From positions 558,001 through 622,000 of the forward strand of contig NZ_CP011492.1 in NCBI RefSeq assembly GCF_001011035.1: a stretch of DNA of 64,000 nt, in the 5' to 3' direction. How positions within the stretch are numbered: position 1 is the first letter of the stretch; each line of letters opens with the position of its first letter. A program made the position numbers and the translations under genes. Below the pieces are notes generated by a model, which was given only the letters and a program-made list of their open reading frames with translations, was not told where the DNA came from and did not search any database. This document shows positions 17,170 to 26,800 of the stretch, in pieces. This DNA is from Streptomyces sp. CNQ-509. Lineage in GTDB: Bacteria; Actinomycetota; Actinomycetes; Streptomycetales; Streptomycetaceae.

Positions 17170-18636
17170 CTAGCGGGGCAGGGCGAAGTCCACGGTGCGC
17201 AGGGGCGAGGGCGTGGTGCCGGTGGACTTCTGCTGGTACATGAAGGACAGGACGCCGTCCTGGGTGAGCCGGGTCTCGTCGAGGTTCACCTCGCCGAAGG
17301 CGTCGAGGTCCGCGCCGTCGAAGAGGACCTTCCAGTCGGTCCACCCGGAGGCGGCGGAGGCGGCGGCGATCCGGCCGTAGGGCAGCACGGCGTAGGCGTT
17401 GTCGTAGCGGTCGAAGGCGAGCTTGGAGCGCTGGCTGGACGCCAGGGGCACGGGGAGTTCGGTCTTGTGCCAGCGCCCGGCGTCGTCGCGGTGGAGGTGG
17501 AAGGTGCGGGCGTTCGCCTTGCGGTCGGCGACGTAGTCCGTGGAGCACTGGCCGAAGCGGCCGGGGACGTAGCTGATGAGGGCGTGCGGGCGGCCGGCGG
17601 AGTCGGTGGCCTGGTGCTCCTGGTTCATCAGCGCATGGTCGGCGTTGAGCGGGTCGGCGACGGTGCCGGGGTCGTCGAAGGCGACGAGGTCGGGGCCGCC
17701 GGTGGTGCCGACGGCCTCGCCCGCGGCGTTGGTCCAGGTGCGGCCGTCGTCGGTGGAGCGGACGTAACCGGTGTCGTGGTTGCTGAGGCCGCCGGGGGCG
17801 CACATGACGGCGGTGTTCTGCTCGCGCCAGGTGTAGAAGGCGTGCAGGGTTCCGTCCGGTCCGTAGTCGATGCCGTGCAGGTACATGTTGCGGGCGGAGC
17901 TGCTGCCGTGTTCCGTCGTGTACGTGCCGGTGGAGCCCGACCACTGGCCGAGCGCGCGCCACCGCTTCCCGTCGTACGCGGCCAGCGCGTTGCGGCCGTT
18001 GCCGGAGACGCCGTCGCGGTAGCTGAGCAGCAGCCCGCCGGCGGGGGTGGCGACGAACTGGGGGTAGGTGAAGCGGTCGGTGAGCGGGAGAGCGTCCAGC
18101 GAGGTCTGCACGGGCCCGAAGGCGTCCGCCGTCCAGTCGTGCGCCTCCGGCCGGTTCATCAGCCCGGGCGCGGACTTGAGGTAGAAGAATCCGTCGGCGT
18201 GCGAGTCCATGTTGACGTGGAGCCGGCCGTCGGCGGCGGAGAGGCCGAGCGAGATGACGTTGTGGGAGTCGTCGTACTTCAGCCGGTGGTCCAGGGTGAC
18301 GGTCTCCCACTCCCGGTCGCCGAGCGCCCGGCGGGCGACGACGGCACTGCGGTCGGCGGTGTACCAGGCCGCGTACTGGTGCCGCTTGTGGGTGAGGATG
18401 CCGTTCTTCGTGAACGAGCTGTTGTTGACCAGGCCGTCGAACGAGACGAAGTAGACGGCCTCCGGGTCGAGTTCGGTGTCGGCGATCCGGGTCAGCGACG
18501 GGCCGGGCGCCGGGGGCGGCCCCGGCGCCGCGGCGGGTCCCGCGTCCGCCGCGGCGACCGGGAGGGCGGTCGCCGTCAGCAGCAGCGCGGCGGTGAGGAG
18601 CGCGGGCTTCACGAACGTGCGGGAGAGCAGTCTCAT
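17170..18636 (-). CDS. secreted BNR_4-type beta-propeller, candidate rhamnosyl-glycan-cleaving enzyme
   Basis: The 488-residue protein has a signal peptide (residues 1 to about 30) and BNR_4-like propeller sequence: ILTHKRHQYAAWYT (near 79), KYDDSHNVISLGLSAADGRL (near 120-139), VNMDSHADGFFYLKS (near 142), FTYPQFV (near 188), MYLHGIDYGPDGTLHAFYTW and ALISYVPGRFGQ. Several His, Tyr and Arg residues sit where lytic propellers place catalytic groups. Seven-bladed propellers of this kind include ulvan lyases (PL24/PL25) and enzymes that cut rhamnose-alpha-1,4-glucuronate (GH145, PL42). Its place between rhamnose mutarotase and a sugar isomerase makes a rhamnose-releasing role plausible, but this is inference from context. 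Confidence 0.7.
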   Translation of the reverse strand: MRLLSRTFVKPALLTAALLLTATALPVAAADAGPAAAPGPPPAPGPSLTRIADTELDPEAVYFVSFDGLVNNSSFTKNGILTHKRHQYAAWYTADRSAVVARRALGDREWETVTLDHRLKYDDSHNVISLGLSAADGRLHVNMDSHADGFFYLKSAPGLMNRPEAHDWTADAFGPVQTSLDALPLTDRFTYPQFVATPAGGLLLSYRDGVSGNGRNALAAYDGKRWRALGQWSGSTGTYTTEHGSSSARNMYLHGIDYGPDGTLHAFYTWREQNTAVMCAPGGLSNHDTGYVRSTDDGRTWTNAAGEAVGTTGGPDLVAFDDPGTVADPLNADHALMNQEHQATDSAGRPHALISYVPGRFGQCSTDYVADRKANARTFHLHRDDAGRWHKTELPVPLASSQRSKLAFDRYDNAYAVLPYGRIAAASAASGWTDWKVLFDGADLDAFGEVNLDETRLTQDGVLSFMYQQKSTGTTPSPLRTVDFALPR

Positions 18637-18645
18637 GGGGGGTCC

Positions 18646-18981
18646 TCAGTCGAGGTGGAAGACCTCTGTCAGGGGGCGTACGGCCGCGTCCGGCGCGGCG
18701 CCGTCGAGCGCCTCGAAGAACGGGGCCATCTCGGCCTGCCAGCGCGCGTTGACCTCGCTCGCGGCCATCGCGGCATGCGCGGCGGCGAAGTCCGGGGTCT
18801 CCAGATAGCCGACGAGGAGGCCGTCGTCGCGCAGGAAGAGCGAGTAGTTGCGCCAGCCGGCGGCGGAGAGCGCGGCGAGCATGTCCGGCCAGACGGCCGC
18901 GTGCCGCTCGCGGTACTCCGCCAGCCGGTCGGCGCGCACCTTCAGCAGGAAGCAGACGCGGCGCTGTTCCGCGCCGGCCAT
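18646..18981 (-). CDS. rhaM: L-rhamnose mutarotase
   Basis: RhaM interconverts alpha and beta L-rhamnopyranose so that the isomerase receives its preferred anomer. The 111-residue length is typical. The family pattern is clear: CFLLKVRADRLAEYRERH (catalytic His near residue 27), AVWPDMLAAL, NYSLFLRDDGLLVGYLE (near 45) and MAPFFE. The ATG at 18981 overlaps the stop of rhaS by one base (TGATG), so the two are translationally coupled. The beta-propeller gene starts 9 bases downstream. The gene fixes the operon's substrate as L-rhamnose. Confidence 0.93.
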   Translation of the reverse strand: MAGAEQRRVCFLLKVRADRLAEYRERHAAVWPDMLAALSAAGWRNYSLFLRDDGLLVGYLETPDFAAAHAAMAASEVNARWQAEMAPFFEALDGAAPDAAVRPLTEVFHLD

Positions 18982-20054
18982 CAGAAGTCGTACTCGTCGA
19001 TGTTCTTCTCGTCGAACACGGTCGGCGGGCCGAGGATGATCTCGCCGTCCTTGCCGACGGTGTACTCGCCGAGCCGGCCGGCCTCGAACGTCTCGCCCTC
19101 CTTGCCGGTGATCTGGCCCGAGGCCAGCGCGGCGGCGGCGTAGGCGCCGAGGTAGCCGAGGTCCTTGGGGTCCCAGAGGGAGAACTCCTCGACGGTGCCG
19201 TCCTTGATGAACTTGCGCATCTGGTTCGGCGTGCCGAGGCCGTTGAGCACGACGTCGCCCTTGTAGTCGGAGGTGCTGATGTAGCGGGCGGCGGCGGCGA
19301 TGCCGACGGTGGTGGGCGAGATGATGCCCTGCAGGTCGGGGTACGCCTTGAGCAGACCCTGGGTCTCCTGGAAGGACTTCTGGTCGTCGTCGTCGCCGTA
19401 GGCGACCTTGACCAGCTTCATGTCCTTGTACTCGGGCTTCTCCAGCTCGTCCTTCATGAAGTCGATCCAGGTGTTCTGGTTCGTGGCGTTCTGCGTCGCC
19501 GAGAGGATGGCGATCTCGCCCTTGTAGTCGAGCTGTTCGGCGATGCGCTGCACCTGGCTGCGGCCGATCTCCTCGGAGCTGGCCTGGTTGATGAAGAGCT
19601 GGCGGCAGTCCTTGGCGGTGTCGGAGTCGTAGGCGACGACCTTGATGTCCTGCTGCATGGCCGTCTTCAGCGGGCCGCAGACCGCGTTGGGGTCGTTGGC
19701 GGCGATGAGGATGGCGTCCTGGCGCTGCTGGACGAGGGTGTTGATGTACGAGACCTGCGAGGACGCCTTCGCGTCGGAGGGCCCGACCTCCTTGGCCTCG
19801 GCGTCGAACTCGGCGCTCGCCTCGATGCCCGCCTCGTCGACGATCTGCTCGTACGGGTTGTTGATCTGCTTGGGCAGGAACGCGATCTTCAGCCCCTTCT
19901 TCAGGGGCGCGTCCGGGTTCGCGGTGGCGTCGGACGCCTGCTCCTTGGCGTCGTTCTCCGCGTCGTCCTTCGTGGTGCCCGAGCAGGCGCCGACCGCCAG
20001 GGTGAGGGCGCACAGCGCGGCTGTCGCGGCGAGGGTGCGGCTCTTGTTACGCAT
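18981..20054 (-). CDS. rhaS: rhamnose ABC transporter substrate-binding lipoprotein
   Basis: The 357-residue periplasmic-binding protein is lipid-anchored (lipobox V-G-A-C, Cys near residue 24). A charged linker follows, then a type I sugar-binding fold: KIAFLPKQINNPYEQIVDEA (near 56), NTLVQQRQDAILIAANDPNA (near 105), VVAYDSDT (near 139), ILSATQNATNQNTWIDFM (near 182) and GLGTPNQMRKFIKDGTVEEF. It closely follows the RhaS family of CUT2 transporters. It would capture L-rhamnose or small rhamnosides outside the membrane. AAAGG lies about 9 bases before the start. A 95-base gap holding a perfect palindrome separates it from rhaQ, allowing a different expression level. Confidence 0.92.
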   Translation of the reverse strand: MRNKSRTLAATAALCALTLAVGACSGTTKDDAENDAKEQASDATANPDAPLKKGLKIAFLPKQINNPYEQIVDEAGIEASAEFDAEAKEVGPSDAKASSQVSYINTLVQQRQDAILIAANDPNAVCGPLKTAMQQDIKVVAYDSDTAKDCRQLFINQASSEEIGRSQVQRIAEQLDYKGEIAILSATQNATNQNTWIDFMKDELEKPEYKDMKLVKVAYGDDDDQKSFQETQGLLKAYPDLQGIISPTTVGIAAAARYISTSDYKGDVVLNGLGTPNQMRKFIKDGTVEEFSLWDPKDLGYLGAYAAAALASGQITGKEGETFEAGRLGEYTVGKDGEIILGPPTVFDEKNIDEYDF

Positions 20055-20078
20055 GCGGGTGAACCTTTCGCGTTCGGT

Positions 20079-20094
20079 TCCGCGGATCCGCGGA
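20079..20094. other. perfect 16-bp palindrome between rhaQ and rhaS
   Basis: TCCGCGGATCCGCGGA is fully self-complementary. In the leftward operon transcript it lies just before the rhaS ribosome-binding site. It may act as an mRNA-stabilising stem or partial attenuator, as is common around binding-protein genes. It could also be a protein site. Confidence 0.5.
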
Positions 20095-20149
20095 GCTGAG
20101 GCAGACCGGGGGGATGGGGCTGGGGGGTATCGAGGGTCGGGGTACGAGG

Positions 20150-21133
20150 TCAGGGGGCCGCAGCGAGGCGGCGGTTGCGGCGCTCCGCGAGCGTGGAGAT
20201 GGCGCGCGGGGCGAGTACGGAGGCGATGAGCAGCAGCCCGGTGACGATCACGCGGATCTCGTTGGCCACGTCGTTGAGGGTGAGGAGGTTGTTGAGCAGG
20301 CCGATGAGGAGCACACCGGCCACGGCGCCGCCGAGGGTGCCCTTGCCGCCGTTGAAGTCGACGCCGCCGAGGAGCACGGAGGCGATCACGACGAGTTCGA
20401 GGCCGAGGCCGTTGTCGGCGCGGGCGCTGCCGTAGCGGAGGGTGTAGACGATGCCGGCGAAGGACGCCATCAGGCCGGAGACGACGAACAGCGCGAGCTT
20501 GATGCGCTTGACGCGGATGCCGGCGAACCAGGCGGCGTCCTCCTGGGCGCCGATGGCGTACAGCGACCGGCCGAAGCCGGTCATGTGCAGCAGCACGGCG
20601 GCGAGCACGGCGAGCACCGCGAAGAGCGCGATGGGGTACGGCACGAAGGTGCCCGGCACGGTCTCGGTGGAGGAGGCCCACTGGGAATAGGTGTCGGGGA
20701 AGCCCGCGACGGCCTTGTCGCCGAGGACCACCGAGGCCAGGCCCCGGTAGAGCGTGAGCGTGCCGATGGTGACGGCCAGCGGCGGCAGCCCGACGCGGGT
20801 GACGAGCCAGCCGTTGAGCAGCCCGCCCGCCGCGCCGGCGAGCAGGCAGACGGGCACGATCAGCTCGAAGGCGTACCCCGCGTCCCAGAGGGAGCCCGCG
20901 AGCGCGCTGGACAGGCCGAGCATGGAGGCGACCGACAGGTCGACCTGGCCCGCGACGACGAGCAGCGTCATTGGCAGCGCGATGAGGGCGATCTCGGCGG
21001 TGTCGTTCAGCGCGGCGGACATGTTGCCGGTGGAGGCGAAGCCGTCGGTGGACGAGGTGCCGGCCAGGAACACCGCGATCAGCAGGATGCCGACGGCGGT
21101 GTCCCACCGCAGGTAGGTGCCGAGCGACTTCAC
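20150..21133 (-). CDS. rhaQ: rhamnose ABC transporter permease
   Basis: This is the second membrane subunit of the CUT2-type importer, with 327 residues and about 8-10 hydrophobic segments. The family hallmark VVAGQVDLSVASMLGLSSAL lies near residue 60, and the EAA-like coupling loop IGAQEDAAWFAGI lies near 192. The C-terminal GGVDFNGGKGTLGGAVAGV is typical of RbsC/RhaQ proteins. The GTG start at 21133 overlaps the rhaP stop (GTGA), indicating translational coupling. It works with RhaP as the heterodimeric pore for rhamnose. Confidence 0.9.
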   Translation of the reverse strand: MKSLGTYLRWDTAVGILLIAVFLAGTSSTDGFASTGNMSAALNDTAEIALIALPMTLLVVAGQVDLSVASMLGLSSALAGSLWDAGYAFELIVPVCLLAGAAGGLLNGWLVTRVGLPPLAVTIGTLTLYRGLASVVLGDKAVAGFPDTYSQWASSTETVPGTFVPYPIALFAVLAVLAAVLLHMTGFGRSLYAIGAQEDAAWFAGIRVKRIKLALFVVSGLMASFAGIVYTLRYGSARADNGLGLELVVIASVLLGGVDFNGGKGTLGGAVAGVLLIGLLNNLLTLNDVANEIRVIVTGLLLIASVLAPRAISTLAERRNRRLAAAP

Positions 21134-22170
21134 TGCCGCCTCCTCTTCCGCAGCGCGCTGGTGGTGCGCCGCTGCACGATGCGGTCGGTGGTGATGGCGG
21201 CGAGCAGCAGCACGCCGGTGATGGCCTGTTGCCAGAAGGAGCTGACCTTGAGCACGACCAGCGCGCTGCCGATGGTGGTGAGCAGCGCGGCGCCGAGCGC
21301 GGCGCCCCACACGGAGCCGACGCCGCCGGTGATGGCGACGCCGCCGACGACGACGGCGCTGACGACGGTCAGCTCCCAGCCGTTGGCGGCGTCGGCGACG
21401 ACGGTGCCGAAGCGGGCGAGCCAGAGCGCGCCGGCGAAGCCGGCGATGGCGCCGGAGAAGGCGTACGCGCCGAGCACGCGGCGACGGATGGGGATGCCGG
21501 CGAGGCGGGCGGCCTCGGGGTTGGAGCCGATGGCGTACAGCTCCCGGCCGCCGGTGTAGGCGCGCAGGTAGTACGCGGTGGCGGCGAGGACGGCGGCGGT
21601 GATCAGCGGCAGGTACGGGATGCCGAGGAGGCTGCCGGTGCCGAGGGAGAGGACGTCGTCGGGGAGGTTGGCGGCGTTGATCTGCTCGCCGCCCGCCCAC
21701 CAGTAGTCAAGGCCCTGGATCACGTAGAGCATGCCGAGGGTCACGACCAGCGCGGGCACCTTGCCGAAGCTCACCAGCAGCCCGCTGACCAGTCCGCAGG
21801 CGGTGCCCAGCGCGATGCCGAGGAGGACGACGGTGAACGCGCTGTGGTCGGTGCCGGAGACGAAGTCGCCGCAGGCGAAGGCGGTGAGGCCGACGACGGA
21901 GCCGACCGAGAGGTCGATGTTGCGGGTGATGACGACGACGGACTGGCCGACGGCGAGCAGCACCAGGATGGACGAGTTGAGCAGCAGGTCCTTGACGCCC
22001 TGGTCGTCCAGGAAGCTGGGGTTGGCTATCCAGGTGCAGAGGATCAGCAGGACGAGGGCGCCGCCGATGGAGAGTTCGCGGGCGCGGAAGATCATGTCGG
22101 TAACCGAGCGCGCGGAGCGCTCATCGCCGCCCGCGGGGGCGGGTTCCGTCTTCTGTACGGTCGCGCTCAT
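21130..22170 (-). CDS. rhaP: rhamnose ABC transporter permease
   Basis: This 346-residue membrane subunit starts with a hydrophilic cytoplasmic tail (residues 1-30). It carries the CUT2 permease signature [20 protein letters not shown] near 77-97 and the coupling loop [13 protein letters not shown] near 206, with [19 protein letters not shown] toward the end. The ATG overlaps the stop of the upstream ATPase gene by 4 bases (ATGA) and its own stop overlaps rhaQ, so rhaT-rhaP-rhaQ are a tightly coupled translational unit. Confidence 0.9.
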   Translation of the reverse strand: MSATVQKTEPAPAGGDERSARSVTDMIFRARELSIGGALVLLILCTWIANPSFLDDQGVKDLLLNSSILVLLAVGQSVVVITRNIDLSVGSVVGLTAFACGDFVSGTDHSAFTVVLLGIALGTACGLVSGLLVSFGKVPALVVTLGMLYVIQGLDYWWAGGEQINAANLPDDVLSLGTGSLLGIPYLPLITAAVLAATAYYLRAYTGGRELYAIGSNPEAARLAGIPIRRRVLGAYAFSGAIAGFAGALWLARFGTVVADAANGWELTVVSAVVVGGVAITGGVGSVWGAALGAALLTTIGSALVVLKVSSFWQQAITGVLLLAAITTDRIVQRRTTSALRKRRRQ

Positions 22171-23678
22171 GCCGCCGCCTCCCTGGCGCCGCGGCCGGTC
22201 GCGGCGGTCATCACCGACTCCTCCGTGGCCTCGGCCCGCGGGATCTCGGCGACGAGGCGGCCCTCGTGCATGACGAGCACGCGGTCGGCCATGCCGAGGA
22301 CTTCCGGCAGGTCGGAGGAGACCATGAGGACGGCCAGGCCGCCGGCGGCCAGTTCGGAGAGCAGCCGGTGCACCTCGGCCTTGGTGCCGACGTCGATGCC
22401 GCGGGTCGGCTCGTCCACGATGAGCACCGAGGGCTCGGTGGCGAGCCACTTGGCGAGGACGACCTTCTGCTGGTTGCCGCCGGAGAGCACGCCGACGTCG
22501 TCGGAGAGCCGGCCGTACTTCAGCCGCAGTTTCGCCGCCCAGTCGGCGGCCCGGCCGCGCTCCAGCGTCCGCTTGACGAGCCCGGCGGAGCCGAGGCGGC
22601 CGAGTCCGGTGAGGCCGATGTTGCGCTCGATGGACATCTCCATGACCAGGCCGCGCTGCCGCCGGTCCTCGGGGACGAGGGCGACGCCCGCGTCCATGGC
22701 GGCCGTGGGCGAGCCCCGGCGCAGCGGACGGCCGGCCACGTGCACCTCGCCGGCGTCGGGGGTGTCGACGCCGAACGCGGCCTGGACGACCTCGCTGCGG
22801 CCGGCGCCGACGAGTCCGGCGAGCGCGACGATCTCGCCGCGGCGGACGTCGAAGGAGACGTCGTGGAAGACGCCTTCGCGGGTGAGGCGCCGTACGGACA
22901 GCGCGGTCCCGCCCAGTTCCGCGTCCTGCTTGGGGTACAGCTCGTCCAGGTCGCGGCCGACCATGCGGCGTACCAGGTCGTCCTCGGTGAGCGCGGCGAC
23001 CTCGTCGGTGGCGATCCAGCGGCCGTCGCGCAGCGTGGTGACGCGGCGGCAGAGCCGGAAGATCTCGTCCAGCCGGTGGGAGATGAACAGCACCGCGGCG
23101 CCCTCGGCGCGCAGCGCCTCGACGACGGCGAAGAGACGGGCGGTCTCGCTGCCGGTGAGGGCGGCGGTGGGCTCGTCCATGATCAGGACGCGGGCGTCGA
23201 ACGACAGCGCCTTGGCGATCTCCACGATCTGCTGGTCGGCGATGGACAGGCCGCGCGCCGGCCGGTCGGGGTCGAGGTCGACGCCGAGGCGGCGCATGAG
23301 CGCGGCGGTGGCGTCGTGGACCGCGGCGCGGTCGATGCGGTGCAGGGTGCGGCGGGGCTGGCGGCCCATGAAGATGTTCTCCGCGATGGACAGGTCGGGG
23401 AAGAGCGTGGGTTCCTGGTAGATCACGGCGATGCCCGCGTCGCGGGCGTCGGCCGGGCCGTGGAAGGCCACCGGGGCGTCGTCGAGGAGCAGTTGGCCGG
23501 CGTCGGGGCTGTGCACGCCGGCGAGGGTCTTGATGAGGGTGGACTTCCCCGCGCCGTTCTCGCCGGCGAGGGCGTGCGCCTCGCCGGCGTGCAGCGTGAG
23601 GGAGACGTCCTGCAGGGCGCGTACGGCCCCGAAGGACTTGCTCAGGCCGCGCGCGGCCAGGACGGGCACTTCTGTCAT
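22167..23678 (-). CDS. rhaT: rhamnose ABC transporter ATPase (tandem nucleotide-binding domains)
   Basis: The roughly 503-residue protein has two fused ABC domains. The first has Walker [10 protein letters not shown] (near residue 40), Q-loop VIYQEP, an atypical signature [15 protein letters not shown] and Walker [12 protein letters not shown]. The second has the degenerate Walker [10 protein letters not shown] usual in this family, signature [15 protein letters not shown] and Walker [13 protein letters not shown]. This pattern is typical of RbsA/RhaT ATPases, which energise both permeases. It is the first gene of the leftward operon. Neither the ATG at 23678 nor an in-frame GTG at 23687 has a clear Shine-Dalgarno, so the start is uncertain by three codons. 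Confidence 0.92.
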   Translation of the reverse strand: MTEVPVLAARGLSKSFGAVRALQDVSLTLHAGEAHALAGENGAGKSTLIKTLAGVHSPDAGQLLLDDAPVAFHGPADARDAGIAVIYQEPTLFPDLSIAENIFMGRQPRRTLHRIDRAAVHDATAALMRRLGVDLDPDRPARGLSIADQQIVEIAKALSFDARVLIMDEPTAALTGSETARLFAVVEALRAEGAAVLFISHRLDEIFRLCRRVTTLRDGRWIATDEVAALTEDDLVRRMVGRDLDELYPKQDAELGGTALSVRRLTREGVFHDVSFDVRRGEIVALAGLVGAGRSEVVQAAFGVDTPDAGEVHVAGRPLRRGSPTAAMDAGVALVPEDRRQRGLVMEMSIERNIGLTGLGRLGSAGLVKRTLERGRAADWAAKLRLKYGRLSDDVGVLSGGNQQKVVLAKWLATEPSVLIVDEPTRGIDVGTKAEVHRLLSELAAGGLAVLMVSSDLPEVLGMADRVLVMHEGRLVAEIPRAEATEESVMTAATGRGAREAAA

Positions 23679-23706
23679 GGTCAGCACCGTTGCGGTCGGC
23701 AGTTCA

Positions 23707-23718
23707 TGAAAGGTTTCA
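23707..23718. promoter_or_regulatory. LacI-like operator candidate O1
   Basis: TGAAAGGTTTCA is an inverted repeat with 5-bp arms. It lies just downstream of the predicted start point of the leftward rhaT operon, where a bound repressor would block elongation. Confidence 0.5.
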
Positions 23719-23732
23719 ATGAGTTTTCACGG

Positions 23733-23762
23733 AAGCTAGACCTCCCCCAACAGGCACGTCAA
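23733..23762 (-). promoter_or_regulatory. candidate promoter of the leftward rhaTPQSM operon
   Basis: On the minus strand TTGACG (23757-23762) is followed after 18 bases by TAGCTT (23733-23738), which fits a HrdB-type promoter. A second minus-strand TTGACA lies at 23792-23797 with a weaker partner, so the exact promoter is not certain. Confidence 0.4.
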
Positions 23763-23774
23763 TGGGTCAGACAT

Positions 23775-23785
23775 GGAAACTTTCC
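23775..23785. promoter_or_regulatory. LacI-like operator candidate O2
   Basis: GGAAACTTTCC is a perfect 5-bp-arm inverted repeat with one central base, midway between the two divergent promoters. Its arms resemble those of O1 and O3, so it may allow looping or control of both operons. Confidence 0.4.
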
Positions 23786-23812
23786 GGGCAATGTCAAGTT
23801 CCCCGCGGCCCC

Positions 23813-23841
23813 TTGACACCCCCTCGACGCCTCCCTAACTT
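23813..23841 (+). promoter_or_regulatory. promoter of the rightward rhamnosidase-rha-lut operon
   Basis: TTGACA (23813-23818) and TAACTT (23836-23841) are separated by exactly 17 bases, the best sigma-70-type match seen in the window. Transcription would begin near 23848, at the edge of operator candidate O3. A GGAGG ribosome-binding site follows at 23878-23882. Confidence 0.6.
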
Positions 23842-23848
23842 CGTGATC

Positions 23849-23860
23849 TGAAACGATTCA
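23849..23860. promoter_or_regulatory. LacI-like operator candidate O3
   Basis: TGAAACGATTCA, with a central CG, has the shape of a classical LacI-family operator. It begins about 8 bases after the -10 box of the rightward operon, a position expected for simple repression. Confidence 0.55.
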
Positions 23861-23887
23861 TGCTCGCGCCGTCCCCCGGAGGACCCC

Positions 23888-26800
23888 GTGATCAGCAGAC
23901 GTCGACTCCTCGGCACCGCCACCGCCCTGGGCACCGCCGCCGCCACCGGCGCCACCCCCGCCGCCCGCGCTGCCACGGTCGCCGGGAGTGATGCGGTCCG
24001 GGAGGCGGAGGTGACCCGGCCGACCGTCGAGTACGCCGGCCGGCCCCTCGGTCTCGACGTCGACCGCCCGCGGCTGAGCTGGCCCGTGGAGTCCGGCGCG
24101 CCGGGCGGGACGCAGAGCGCGTACCGGATCAAGGTGGCCACCGCGGAGCAGAAGCTGAGCGACCCCGACGTGTGGGACAGCGGCAAGGTCGAATCCGGCG
24201 ACTCCGTCCTCGTGCCGTACGGCGGTCCCGAGTTGCGGCCCCGTACCCGCTACCACTGGACGGTCCGCGTCTGGGACCAGGACGGCACCGCCTCCGACTG
24301 GAGCGAGCCCACCTGGTGGGAGACCGGGCTGCGCGGCGAGGACTGGGACGCGAGCTGGATCGCCGCGCCCGGCCTGCCGGCCGACGCGCCCGACATCACC
24401 GGCTCCTCGTGGATCTGGTTCCCCGAGGGCGACCCGGCGAGCAGCGCCCCCGCCGAGACCCGCTGGTTCCGCGCCCGGCTCGCCGTCCCCGAGGGCGTCA
24501 CCCGGGCCCGGCTCGCCGTGGCCGCGGACGACCGCCACACCACGTACGTCGACGGCACCGAGGTCTCCTCCGGCACCGCCTGGAACCGCCCCGACGTCGT
24601 GGACGTGACGGGGCTGCTCACCGCGGGCACCGCCGTGATCGCGGTCTCCGCCACCAACGGCGCCGTCGGTCCCGCCGGGCTGCTCGGCGCGCTCGAACTG
24701 ACCACCGCCGACGGCGTGACCACCCTGGTCACCGACGGCGACTGGAAGTCCGCCGACGCCGAGCCGGCCGCCGGCTGGACCGCGCCGGACTTCGACGACT
24801 CCGGCTGGGAGGCCGCCAAGGTCCTGGCCCCCTGGGGCGCGGGCCCGTGGGGCGAGGTCGCCGTGCCCGTCTCACTGCCCGCCGCCAGGCTGCGGCACGA
24901 GTTCCGGCTGCCCACGCGGCGCATCGTCCGCGCGCGGCTGTACGCCACGGCCCTCGGTCTGTACGAGGCGCACCTCAACGGCCACCGGGTCGGCGAGGAC
25001 GTGCTCGCACCCGGCTGGACCGACTACCACAAGCGGGTGCAGTACCAGACGTACGACGTCACGAGCCTGCTGCGGCCCGGCGCCAACGCCATCGGAGTCG
25101 ACCTGGCCGCCGGCTGGTACGCGGGCAACCTCGGCTGGTTCGGCCCGCACCACTACGGCGAACGCCCTGCGCTGCTCGCGCAGTTGGAGGTCACGTACGC
25201 CGACGGCGGCGTTGAGCGGATCCTGTCGGACACCGGCTGGCGCGGCGCCGGCGGCCCCGTCACCGCCGCGGACCTGATGGCCGGCGAGGACCACGACGCC
25301 CGGCTGGAGACCCCCGGCTGGACCTCGCCCGGCTTCGACGACTCCGGCTGGCGGCCCGCCGAGGCCGCCGACGGAGGCGGCACGGCGATCGTCGCGCAGG
25401 TCGACGCGCCGACCCGGGTGGAGAGCGAGCTGCCAGCGCGGACGGTCACCGAGCCCGCACCCGGGGTGTTCGTCTTCGACCTCGGCCAGAACATGGTCGG
25501 CGCCGTGCGGCTGCGGGTGAAGGGCAGGGCCGGCACGGTCGTCACGCTGCGCCACGCCGAAGTCCTCAACCCCGACGGCACCCTGTACACCGCCAACCTG
25601 CGCACCGCCCGCGCCACCGACACGTACACCCTGAGCGGCGCGGACGGCGGCGAGGTCTACGAGCCGAAGTTCACCTTCCACGGCTTCCGCTACGTCGAAG
25701 TCACCGGCTACCCGGGACGGCCGGAGAAGACCGCGGTCACCGGCCGGGTCATGCACACCGCCGCGCCGTTCACGATGGAGTTCGAGACCAACGTGCCGAC
25801 GCTCAACCGACTGCACTCCAACATCACCTGGGGCCAGCGCGGCAACTTCCTCTCCGTGCCCACCGACACCCCCGCCCGCGACGAACGCCTCGGCTGGACC
25901 GGCGACATCAACGTCTTCGCGCCCACCGCGGCGTACACGATGGAGTCCGCCCGCTTCCTCACCAAGTGGCTGTACGACCTGCGCGACGATCAGGACGACG
26001 ACGGCGCGTACCCCGACGTCGCCCCGTGGGTCGGGCCCGTCGGCAAGGGCGTCGCCGGCTGGGGCGACGCCGGCACGACGGTCCCGTGGGCGCTGTACCA
26101 GGCGTACGGCGACACCCGGGTGCTGGAGCAGTCGTGGTCCTCGATGCTGGAGTGGCTGGAGTACCTGAAGCGCAACAGCAACGGCTACCTCCGCCCCGCC
26201 GCGGGCTACGGCGACTGGCTCAACACGCAGGACGAGACCCCCAAGGACGTCATCGGCACCGCGTACTTCGCGCACAGCGCCGACCTCGTCGCCCGGATCG
26301 CCCGCGTCCTCGGCCGCGACCCGGCCCCGTACGACACGCTCTTCCGCGCCGTGCGCGAAGCGTTCACGGCCGCGTACGTCTCCGAAGGCGGCGCCCGGAT
26401 CAAGGGCGACACGCAGACCGCGTACGTGCTGGCGCTCTCCATGGACCTGCTGCCCGAGGACGCCCGCAAGCCCGCCGCCGACCGGCTCGTCGCGCTCGTC
26501 GGGGCCCGCGACTGGCACCTGTCCACCGGCTTCCTCGGCACCCCCCGGCTGCTGCCGGTGCTGACGGCCACGGGGCACACCGACGTCGCGTACCGGCTGC
26601 TGCACCAGGACACCTTCCCCGGCTGGGGCTACCAGATCGCCAACGGCGCCACCACCATGTGGGAGCGCTGGGACTCCATCAAGCCCGACGGATCGTTCCA
26701 GGACGCGGGCATGAACTCCTTCAACCACTACGCCTACGGCTGCGTCGGCGAGTGGATGTACCGCCACATCACCGGGATCGCCCCCGCGGAGCCGGGCTTC

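Noticed and set aside
17149..19143. A plus-strand frame opposite the beta-propeller and rhaM genes
   Set aside because: It is Val/Gly-rich complement sequence, and the minus-strand operon is continuous and well supported there.
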